A DNA stretch of 64,000 nucleotides. Source: an uncultured Fulvivirga sp. (GTDB lineage Bacteria > Bacteroidota > Bacteroidia > Cytophagales > Cyclobacteriaceae). Shown here piece by piece: positions 54,667 to 62,784 of the stretch. A program made the position numbers and the translations under genes. The first letter of the stretch is position 1; every line of letters begins with the position of its first letter. Location of the stretch: assembly GCA_947500555.1 (NCBI GenBank), contig CANMSE010000003.1, forward strand, positions 682,001 to 746,000, read 5' to 3'. Below the pieces are notes generated by a model. It ran no database searches, was not told the DNA's origin, and was given only the letters and a program-made list of their open reading frames with translations.

Positions 54667-57002
54667 TTTGATCTTCTTCCAGTTGTCCTTAGGTCTACAA
54701 TCTGAACCTCTACTCTCCTTGCCTCCTCTGGATTTCCCTGGCCTTCTGTAGCTCCGTACGCTTTCGCAATAATTCTTCGCCTTACAACACCTTTCTGATT
54801 AATATAATCTAATACTGATATGGCTCTTTCGTTGGATAGACGTTTATTTAACTCGTCATCACCCTCTGCTGAAGCATATCCAGATATTTGAACGCCTAAT
54901 TCAGGATGTTTCGAAAGTGTTCTTATGATGTTATCCAAAGAAGTATTGTATTCAGCTTTTAAAGAGCTTTGGCCTGCATTAAAATAAAACTTTAAGACGT
55001 TGGTCAAAAGCTCATCATCATAACTTTTGGTTACTTCTTTAGGCATATTCTTTTGCTTCTCAGCTTCTTCAGTTACATACATTGTTGGTAGAGAGAGAAT
55101 AGTGTTCCCGTCAATTACTTTCTTTTCAAACTTGCTCTCATCACTCTCATCATAATAGTATACCCTGGTTGCCTGCTCCAATGCTTCACTATTCTCGAAA
55201 ATGATATCATCAATTGAATTAGTTTCATAAATCAATTCTGTCAAGTAGTCTATCGCCTCTTCATCATTTGCTGCAATCAAATCATTCATCAGGTCGAAAA
55301 CATCAATACTATCGTTTTTAATTAAAGTGGCTTCATGCGCCTTACGCATATCAGTAACAGCCTCTTCATGAGTGTCATAGAAAGCGTTTTTAACTTCCAC
55401 TGATTGACCTACGACAACATCGAACTGCTTGATAGTCTTCAAATATATTTCCTGATAAAGTTCATAAAAATAAGTCTGCCCAGGAATGTTGATATTAAGT
55501 GTATATGGAAGAAACCCTTCAGATTCAATCACCATATCATAGTTTTTGGCCGGTGGAAGAATAATCAGGTAATTTCCAGTCTTAGGGTCAGGTTGGTAGA
55601 CAAAATCTAATTTTTTACCGGACTCATTATCTATCATATAAATTTTGGTTGGAAGGGCTTTTCCATTCTCACCATCAAGAATCCTGCCCTTAACCATGGT
55701 TAGTGGTACATTTGCTTCCTCTTCGGGCATATCTATAGTGTAGATATCCTGTCCCCCATTTCCTCCCTTTCTACTCGAGGAAAAATAGCCCTTTCTTCCA
55801 TCAGCAGTAAGAGTGAAATAGTTGTCGTCTGCAGTGGTATTAATTGGATACCCCATATTTTCAGGAGTAGTCCATTCTTCATTAAAAAGGCGAGTCACAA
55901 AAATATCTCTCCCTCCAATGGTATTGTGCCCATCGGAAGTAAAGAATAATGTCCATTGATCTGGGTGGATAAATGGAGCATCTTCATTATACTTAGTATT
56001 GACTGTAGGACCAAGATTTACAGCTTCTGACCATTCACCAGATTCTAGTTTCGATACTGAGTAGATATCCATACCTCCATAACCTCCTGACCGGTTACTG
56101 GCAAAATATAAAGTCTTTCCATCTGGTGTGATACTAGCTGTACTTTCTAAGAACCTAGAATTTACCTTATTACCCAATGTTGCTGGTAATGACCATTCCT
56201 TACCAGATTTATCCATAGAATATAAATTACCCGCCCCATTAGGCCCTCCTATAAAAAGCAACATTCGTTGCCCATCTGCAGAAAGTCCTGCCGTACCAAC
56301 ATTATAATTCGAAGTTATTTCTATCTTTTTTGGTTCACTCCATACTCCAGAAGTGTTATACGATATGAATACATCTTCAATAAAGTCTTCATTGGAACGT
56401 GACTTACCATCATTAGGTCTTAAGGCTGTGTAAGCCATAACACTCTCATCGGCAGATACAACCGGATTGTATTCTGTGAACTCAGAGTTGATTACTTGCC
56501 CAAAATTATGGATGTTAATATCTCTTGGACTACTTATTAATAGCAATGCGTTATTGGCGATCTCCAATGACCTGTTTACTTCACGTAGTGCAGAGGCATT
56601 ATTCTTATTTAGAGAGGCTTTATATTTCTCGAAATATTCAATTGCCTTTTCTATTTGCTCGTCTTTATGATAAACTTCTGCTACTTTGTTCAAGGAATTG
56701 GGAGGGAGTTGACCTTTATCCAATTTCAATGCATTTTCAAAATAAGGAATCGCCTTAACCTGTTCATCAATATTCCTTGATTCACTATAGCAAATGGCTG
56801 TGTTATAATGTACCAAAGCATCATCTGTCAAGCCATCTTCAATAGCCTTTAAATACAATGGCAATGCTTCTTCATAATTTTTAATTTTAAAATACTTGTC
56901 AGCATTGTAAACGATTTTAGTAGTATTTTGTGCAACTAAATTTGAGCTGCATAGTACTATGATTAATACCAAAAAAAGGTAAGGATAAATTCGATTGTTC
57001 AT
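54663..57002 (-). CDS. TPR / PD40 beta-propeller / CRD / OmpA-like protein (PorE-like)
   Basis: 779 residues. Signal peptide ends near residue 24 (SSNLVAQ), without a clear lipobox. Domains in order: TPRs at about 30-140; PD40/WD40-like propeller at about 170-430 (GTAGLSADGQRMLLF, SITPDGKTLYFASNRSGGYGGMDIY, PFIHPDQWTLFFTSDGHNTIGGRDIF); carboxypeptidase-regulatory-like fold at about 435-520 (VKGRILDGENGKALPTKIYMID); OmpA C-terminal peptidoglycan-binding domain at about 660-770 (YASAEGDDELNKRLSNERAISVLDYI). This order is that of PorE of Porphyromonas, a T9SS component that attaches the secretion apparatus to peptidoglycan. Paralogues of the same layout abound in Bacteroidota, so the T9SS role is only a good possibility. 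Confidence 0.88.
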   Translation of the reverse strand: MNNRIYPYLFLVLIIVLCSSNLVAQNTTKIVYNADKYFKIKNYEEALPLYLKAIEDGLTDDALVHYNTAICYSESRNIDEQVKAIPYFENALKLDKGQLPPNSLNKVAEVYHKDEQIEKAIEYFEKYKASLNKNNASALREVNRSLEIANNALLLISSPRDINIHNFGQVINSEFTEYNPVVSADESVMAYTALRPNDGKSRSNEDFIEDVFISYNTSGVWSEPKKIEITSNYNVGTAGLSADGQRMLLFIGGPNGAGNLYSMDKSGKEWSLPATLGNKVNSRFLESTASITPDGKTLYFASNRSGGYGGMDIYSVSKLESGEWSEAVNLGPTVNTKYNEDAPFIHPDQWTLFFTSDGHNTIGGRDIFVTRLFNEEWTTPENMGYPINTTADDNYFTLTADGRKGYFSSSRKGGNGGQDIYTIDMPEEEANVPLTMVKGRILDGENGKALPTKIYMIDNESGKKLDFVYQPDPKTGNYLIILPPAKNYDMVIESEGFLPYTLNINIPGQTYFYELYQEIYLKTIKQFDVVVGQSVEVKNAFYDTHEEAVTDMRKAHEATLIKNDSIDVFDLMNDLIAANDEEAIDYLTELIYETNSIDDIIFENSEALEQATRVYYYDESDESKFEKKVIDGNTILSLPTMYVTEEAEKQKNMPKEVTKSYDDELLTNVLKFYFNAGQSSLKAEYNTSLDNIIRTLSKHPELGVQISGYASAEGDDELNKRLSNERAISVLDYINQKGVVRRRIIAKAYGATEGQGNPEEARRVEVQIVDLRTTGRRSN

Positions 57003-57151
57003 TACAAAATTTGAGTAAGAGTCACTTTAAATTACTTGTCTAAAGAATCAAAAAGTGCTTGTTTTCATTTTTTTCAGCCTCTAAATTAATGATTTCCAAT
57101 GAATGGTTGCTTTAATTTTTAATATCTTCATGTCTTCGAATATTATCTCAA

Positions 57152-58051
57152 ATGGAAACTGCTAAAGAAGTCTTAACCACTATTACCAATTTTCTGAAGG
57201 ATTTTGGTTATTTCTTTTCTACAAAACTATTTTCACTCGGTGCTTCAGACATTACACTGGGCAACCTGACTTATTTAGTATTTTCTATAGTTGCGCTTAT
57301 TTATATATCTAACAGGCTAAGCCGCTTTATTAGTACTTCAGTTCTAAAGAGGTATGCAACCACTGCCTCCACGGCTAATACCATTTCAACCATTGTAAAG
57401 TATATCATTATAAGTGTTGGACTTATCATTATTATACAAACAGCAGGTATTGATCTGAGCACATTAAGTATTTTGGCTGGTGCCTTGGGAGTAGGTATTG
57501 GTTTCGGCTTACAAAACATCACCAATAATTTTATCTCCGGTGTCATAATACTCTTTGAACAACCTATTAAAGTTGGAGATAGAATAGACGTAGCCAATGT
57601 TACTGGTGATGTGACCAGAATATCTGCCAGAGCAACTACGGTACTGACCAATGATAATATTTCTGTTATTGTTCCCAACTCAGAATTCATTAGTTCAACA
57701 GTAATCAATTGGAGTCATAATGATAGAAATGTAAGCTTTCGATTTCCTGTAGGTGTCGCTTATAAAGAAGACCCCGTTGTGATCAAGAAACTACTGCTGG
57801 AAGTGGCCAAAGAACATGAAGGCATCTTATCTCATCCTGAATCACAAGTTTTGTTTGATGAGTTTGGAGATAGTTCTCTAAACTTCTTTCTTCGTGTATG
57901 GACTTCAGAATACACGAGTAGACCGAATATCCTTAAAAGTGAACTTTACTACTCTATTTTTGAGAAATTCAAGAAAAACGGAATTGAGATCCCATTTCCG
58001 CAACGTGACTTACATCTTAAAAGTAATTTCAAACCAATTTCTGATGGGTAA
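57152..58051 (+). CDS. Small-conductance mechanosensitive channel (MscS family)
   Basis: 299 residues. Three membrane segments; the pore-lining TM3 is LSTLSILAGALGVGIGFGLQ and continues into the canonical NITNNFISGVIILFEQPIKVGDRIDV. The beta domain and C-terminal alpha/beta part follow (TNDNISVIVPNSEFISSTVINWSH; the ending EIPFPQRDLHL). MscS channels open under membrane tension to release solutes in hypo-osmotic shock. It precedes the three-gene set at 58149 by 97 bp, longer than the gaps within that set, so it may be a separate unit. Confidence 0.94.
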   Translation: METAKEVLTTITNFLKDFGYFFSTKLFSLGASDITLGNLTYLVFSIVALIYISNRLSRFISTSVLKRYATTASTANTISTIVKYIIISVGLIIIIQTAGIDLSTLSILAGALGVGIGFGLQNITNNFISGVIILFEQPIKVGDRIDVANVTGDVTRISARATTVLTNDNISVIVPNSEFISSTVINWSHNDRNVSFRFPVGVAYKEDPVVIKKLLLEVAKEHEGILSHPESQVLFDEFGDSSLNFFLRVWTSEYTSRPNILKSELYYSIFEKFKKNGIEIPFPQRDLHLKSNFKPISDG

Positions 58052-58148
58052 TTGGTTTAGATTTTTGCAGAGAAATAGCCTCAACTTTTGAAAAAATAGC
58101 TTACTATTTGTTTAAATATTACATAACTTGACTCGATTATAGTCACCC

Positions 58149-61100
58149 ATGAAAATCGAACAGACCTTACTCAGTGCACTGAATGTGAATAAAGGCGAAT
58201 CTTCGCAAGTATATGCCTTGCTTGGAATGGGGTTTTTTATGGGTGTGTTTCTTGCTACACTGGATGTGGGGGCATCAGCACTATTTCTTAATAATCTGGG
58301 TGACGCTCAAGTAAAAGAACAGCTGCCTTTAGCGATTCTTTTCTCAGGTATATTAGGCATCATTTTTACTGCGATATATAATTTCTTTCAAAATAGAATA
58401 TCATTTAAAGCACTAGGGTTAGGATCTCTATTCATTACTTCACTTGTGCTTCTTGGGATAGAATTGGCCTTCAGAAATCTTAGTGATCCTATTCCTATCT
58501 ATTTCTTCGCCTTCGCCTTCATCGTTCCAGCAAATTTCATAGTGCTCCTAGTTTTTTGGGGATCTTTTGGCCGTATGTTTAGTTTAAGGCAAGCCAAAAG
58601 AATCATAGGTGGTATAGATACCGGACAGTTATTAGCTTCGATTATTGCTCTTTTTTCCATACCTATATTGATCAACTATATTGCAGAACAGGATTTATTG
58701 TTCATTAGTCTTTTAGCTATTACTGGTAATATGTTGGTCTTTTTATACATCACCAGATCAAATCTATTACGAGTACATACGGAAACCGCAACTTATCATA
58801 TTTCTTATACCAAGATGTTGAGGAATCCTTATATCGCTTTAATGGGTCTCTTTGTGATTATATCTGCCGTTGCTATTAACTTTATTGACTATTCATTTTT
58901 GAATGTCACAACAGCACGATTTGAGGAAAATGAACTTGCGAAGTTTTTAAGTTTATTCGAAGGTACCGTAGTTATTTTTAGTTTTCTATTTCAGACCTTT
59001 ATAACAGATAAGATCATAGCCCTCTACGGACTTAAAGTGTCCTTATTAATTAACCCTATACTCCTTGGCATATTCACGGTAATTGCTATTCCTATTGGTT
59101 ATTCTTTCGGCATTTCGAAAGAAGCCGGTGAAGCGATAATATTCTTCTTCATCATTATAGCAATGAGTAAGTTATTCATTTCTTCTCTAAAAGACGCTCT
59201 TGATGGACCTGCCTTCAAACTTTACTTCTTGCCAGTTGATAGTTCTATTCGTTTTGATGTGCAAACTAAAATTGAAGGTGTCATTACTGCTTTTGCCGGA
59301 TTAATTGCTGGTGCCTTAATAATTCTAATTAATAATGTACAAGTATTTACCTTAATACATATATCTATATTTACCCTCCCTGTAATTCTTCTGTGGTACT
59401 TTGTGACTCAGAAAATGCACAATAATTACAGGAGTACATTACAGACGACATTGATAAAGAATAAGGAAAAATCTGAAAATGTGATTGTTCAGCAATACGC
59501 TGTTAACAAAGTGTTAGAGGAAGAAATTAATAGTGATACTGACGACAAGGTGATCTACGGGCTTAAGCTAATGGAGAAAATAGAGCCTGCACTATTCGAG
59601 TCGTCTATTGTCGACTTATTAGATAGCGATTCAGCGAAAGTAAAAAACTATGCTAAAGAACGGATCAAAGAACTCGATTTGGAATTTGAAAAAAATACAG
59701 AGTTAAGTCGACTCGCAAAACAGGCGGCTTTAGATAATGAAGATAGTGATCTGATATCTGTTCCAGCAAACAAACTCGGAAAGCTTAGCAAGTCAATAAA
59801 AAGCCAAGACAGAGCCTTGGCTGCTAAACTATTACGAAAGCTTATTAATCAGCAGAATATCTTCATTCTACTTGAATTATTGCGAGATATTGACCCTAAG
59901 GTCAAAATGGAGGCTGTTATAACTGCCAGAAAAGTTAAGCGGCCAGAGACCTGGGGAGTACTTGTTGAGATGCTTAACTCATCTACCTATAGTAATGCTG
60001 CAACTTCTGCACTTGTAGAGGCCGGTGAGGCGGCACTATTTACATTAGAAACTGCCTTTCACAAATCTGGACAGTCAGATCATGCTAAGCTAAAGATCGT
60101 TCAAATTATAGGCAGAATTGGAGGACCAAGAGCGGTAGAACTTTTGTGGAGCAAAATAGAACATCCTGACAGAAGAATTGTACGTCAAATATTACTCTCT
60201 TTTAGATATTTCAATTATCAGGCAACGGAAAGACAAGTTACCGTACTGACTAATTTGTTGGAAAATGAAATGGGTAAGGTTTTGTGGAACCTTGCTGCAT
60301 TGACCGAAATTCCAAAGCTGGATCATTTTAAATATTTAAGAGGTGCTATTAAAGAAGAGATAAGAGAGAATTACGACACCATATATATGTATATGTCCAT
60401 TCTCTATGATCCTCAATCAGTACAGCTGGTAAGAGAAAATATCGAATCTAATACATCAGAAGGGATAGCTTTTGCAATTGAGCTTTGTGACTTATTTGTA
60501 TCTCAGGAATTGAAACCAAAACTCTTTCCATTGATTGATGATATTCCTATTAGTGAGAAAATCATCCAACTACAGGGCTTCTTCCCTCGTGAAAACTATA
60601 ACCTTATACAGGTATTGAATTACCTCTTAAATAAGAATTATAATGAGGTAAACAGGTGGACCAAAGCATGTACCATCCATTGTCTGGCTTTTGTAGACGA
60701 GTTTAGAGCTAGTCGCGGTTTGATTGCACAGTTATTTAATGATGATCAGTTATTGCAAGAAATAGCCGCATGGGTTATGTACTATAAAGATAGAGAAGCA
60801 CTGGATAGAATAAGTGAAAGGCTCAGACCTGATCAACGCAAATACCTTTATGATACTATTTCGAAAAACAGACTTCAAGAAGGTTTGAATGACGGATATT
60901 ATATGGGCGTGGAAATGATAATGTTTTTAAAAAATGTGCCTTACTTTAAAAATATTAAAGGACTATTGCTGTGCGATGTAGTAGATAAAATGGTTAATAG
61001 CAATTTATCCTCTAAGGAGTTACTTAAGGTACCACAATCCGAAGATGAAGAAAGAATTTATGTGGTAGCAGAGGGAGAAGCATTTATAAAAAATAATGGT

Positions 61101-61316
61101 AAAGAAGTTAAGCGGTTGAAGAAAGGTGAAGTGTTTGGTAACTTATTTAATCTAGAAGATAAAATTGAAGCAACTCATATTGAAGCATTTGGTGATGCTG
61201 TAGTCTTTCATATCTCTGTTTACGATTTCTATAATGTTATGGCCGATCATCACGAATTGGCACAAGGTTTTATTAAAAATATTAGCAGAACGCAAGGCAC
61301 GAAAGTGACTGGCTAA
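58149..61316 (+). CDS. Nucleotide-transporter-like MFS protein fused to HEAT repeats and a degenerate cNMP-binding domain
   Basis: 1055 residues. Residues about 20-430 form about twelve membrane segments resembling the Npt/NTT nucleotide transporter branch of the MFS (LLGMGFFMGVFLATLDVGASALF; KLYFLPVDSSIRFDVQTKIEGV). Then a cytoplasmic HEAT-like helical solenoid runs at about 450-860 (NIFILLELLRDIDPKVKMEAVITARKVKRPETWGVLVEML). The C-terminal 110 residues have the cyclic-nucleotide-binding fold (ERIYVVAEGEAFIKNNGKEVKRLKKGEVFGNLFNL). The cassette residues that grip cAMP (FGE and the Arg of RxAT) read FGN (about 996-998) and KIEAT, so nucleotide binding may be lost. Probably a membrane sensor instead of a plain transporter. 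It is 12 bp upstream of the TIR-like gene. Confidence 0.85.
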   Translation: MKIEQTLLSALNVNKGESSQVYALLGMGFFMGVFLATLDVGASALFLNNLGDAQVKEQLPLAILFSGILGIIFTAIYNFFQNRISFKALGLGSLFITSLVLLGIELAFRNLSDPIPIYFFAFAFIVPANFIVLLVFWGSFGRMFSLRQAKRIIGGIDTGQLLASIIALFSIPILINYIAEQDLLFISLLAITGNMLVFLYITRSNLLRVHTETATYHISYTKMLRNPYIALMGLFVIISAVAINFIDYSFLNVTTARFEENELAKFLSLFEGTVVIFSFLFQTFITDKIIALYGLKVSLLINPILLGIFTVIAIPIGYSFGISKEAGEAIIFFFIIIAMSKLFISSLKDALDGPAFKLYFLPVDSSIRFDVQTKIEGVITAFAGLIAGALIILINNVQVFTLIHISIFTLPVILLWYFVTQKMHNNYRSTLQTTLIKNKEKSENVIVQQYAVNKVLEEEINSDTDDKVIYGLKLMEKIEPALFESSIVDLLDSDSAKVKNYAKERIKELDLEFEKNTELSRLAKQAALDNEDSDLISVPANKLGKLSKSIKSQDRALAAKLLRKLINQQNIFILLELLRDIDPKVKMEAVITARKVKRPETWGVLVEMLNSSTYSNAATSALVEAGEAALFTLETAFHKSGQSDHAKLKIVQIIGRIGGPRAVELLWSKIEHPDRRIVRQILLSFRYFNYQATERQVTVLTNLLENEMGKVLWNLAALTEIPKLDHFKYLRGAIKEEIRENYDTIYMYMSILYDPQSVQLVRENIESNTSEGIAFAIELCDLFVSQELKPKLFPLIDDIPISEKIIQLQGFFPRENYNLIQVLNYLLNKNYNEVNRWTKACTIHCLAFVDEFRASRGLIAQLFNDDQLLQEIAAWVMYYKDREALDRISERLRPDQRKYLYDTISKNRLQEGLNDGYYMGVEMIMFLKNVPYFKNIKGLLLCDVVDKMVNSNLSSKELLKVPQSEDEERIYVVAEGEAFIKNNGKEVKRLKKGEVFGNLFNLEDKIEATHIEAFGDAVVFHISVYDFYNVMADHHELAQGFIKNISRTQGTKVTG

Positions 61317-61328
61317 ATTGTTTATTTT

Positions 61329-62777
61329 ATGGCTTTTGATATTGATGTACTGGTAATCTATTCCAAGGAAGACGACCTTCAAAACGAAGGTGATCAGGGT
61401 TGGGTAACCAATTTTAAAAAATTCCTAGAGCTAATGTTAGTTCAAGTATTGGGAGAAACACCCAATGTTATGCTCAAATCTGAGCATGATAGTATAACGG
61501 GTGCAAACCTTAAAAAGGTAGCAGTTGTAGCACCAATTCTCTCCCCTGCCTTCATACAATCCGGAGAAAGTCTTGATACACTAGAATCGTTTCTGACTAC
61601 AACCAAGAAAGACGACATTTCGAGAGTCTTCAAAATATCAAAAAAACCGATACCATTTGAAGAGCAGCCTCAAAAGTTGAAGGAGCTGATTGGTTATGAT
61701 TTATATGAAATAGATGAGGACTCAGGAGAAATAGTAGATGTTATAGATTTTTTCAGTCAGGAAGCCGAACGAAACTATTGGATGAAGCTGGTTGATCTGG
61801 CTTACGACATTCATGAATCGCTTATTGTATTAAAGCAATTAGAAACTAATGCTGAAGTAAAGCATATTCTCGAGAAACGTTCAATTTATTTAGCTGAAAC
61901 AGGATATGACTTGACTATACAGCGAAATATTATCAAAAGAGAGCTACAGCGACATGGCTATAAGGTGTTGCCCGACCATACCTTACCACAGGAGGTTAAT
62001 GCACTCAAGAGTGAAGTAAATAAGGAATTAGAAGAGTGTAGTTTATCGATTCATCTCATAGGAAGTTCTTATGGAGAAATTCCAGCTGGTTCTGATCATT
62101 CAATTGTTGATATTCAAAATCAGCTTGCAGCAGAACGTAGTAGTAGTTTAAAAGATAAAAATAAATTTTCACGACTTATATGGATATCCAACCAGTTAAA
62201 TCAAGCTAGCGAAAAACAATTATCATTCATTGAAAATATCAAGCGGGATTTAGCATCTTCTGAAGGAACAGAAATATTACAAACAGCACTTGAAGATTTT
62301 AAAAACATCATTAGAGAGGAACTGATAGAAGTTGGTATTGATAAGAAATTTGGCCACGGTTCAGAGGGAAAGAATGGCAAGTCTTCAATTTATCTTTTAC
62401 ATGATAAACTAGATGCTAAAAAGATAGAGCCTATTAAAAAAGCCATTGAAAAGGCTGGATATTCCGTTCTCACACCTGTATTTGAAGGAGAACTGTTAGA
62501 ATTAAGACAGCAGCATATTAATAACCTCCGACAATTTGATGCAGCTGTTATTTACCAAGGAGATGTAAACAATCAATGGGTGAGAATGAAGCTTTTAGAT
62601 TTATTAAAAGCACCAGGTTTTGGAAGAAGAAAGCCAATAAAAGGTAAAGCTATAATCAGCAACAGAGAAGATAAGCTTGATATAAGTGCTTATAAAAATT
62701 ACAATGTAGCCCTAATTGATGGTAACGAAAAAGCTACCATGGATTCATTAAAGGGCTTCTTAGAAGAATTAAACTAG
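61329..62777 (+). CDS. Protein with three TIR/DUF4062-like modules
   Basis: 482 residues, cytoplasmic. Module 1 (about 1-145) starts DIDVLVIYSKEDD, with WVTNFKKFLELMLVQVLGE and VAVVAPILSPAFIQSGESLDTLESF, in the TIR style. A helical link (150-182) leads to module 2 (about 184-330: RSIYLAETGYDLTIQRNIIKRELQ, then LEECSLSIHLIGSSYGEIP), of the DUF4062 type. Module 3 (about 352-482) again looks TIR-like: SSIYLLHDKLDAKKIEPIKKAI, FDAAVIYQGDVNNQWVRMKLLDLLK. Whether any module retains the NADase glutamate cannot be judged by eye. The gene lies between the membrane protein (12 bp) and the STAND ATPase (7 bp). Such multi-TIR proteins usually signal or execute in conflict systems. Confidence 0.8.
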   Translation: MAFDIDVLVIYSKEDDLQNEGDQGWVTNFKKFLELMLVQVLGETPNVMLKSEHDSITGANLKKVAVVAPILSPAFIQSGESLDTLESFLTTTKKDDISRVFKISKKPIPFEEQPQKLKELIGYDLYEIDEDSGEIVDVIDFFSQEAERNYWMKLVDLAYDIHESLIVLKQLETNAEVKHILEKRSIYLAETGYDLTIQRNIIKRELQRHGYKVLPDHTLPQEVNALKSEVNKELEECSLSIHLIGSSYGEIPAGSDHSIVDIQNQLAAERSSSLKDKNKFSRLIWISNQLNQASEKQLSFIENIKRDLASSEGTEILQTALEDFKNIIREELIEVGIDKKFGHGSEGKNGKSSIYLLHDKLDAKKIEPIKKAIEKAGYSVLTPVFEGELLELRQQHINNLRQFDAAVIYQGDVNNQWVRMKLLDLLKAPGFGRRKPIKGKAIISNREDKLDISAYKNYNVALIDGNEKATMDSLKGFLEELN

Positions 62778-62784
62778 TAGAGTC

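Noticed and set aside
58149..61316. Reading the first gene of the last operon as an ordinary ATP/ADP translocase of an intracellular parasite.
   Set aside because: The HEAT and cNMP-like domains and the TIR/STAND neighbours do not fit energy parasitism; other genes suggest a free-living bacterium.
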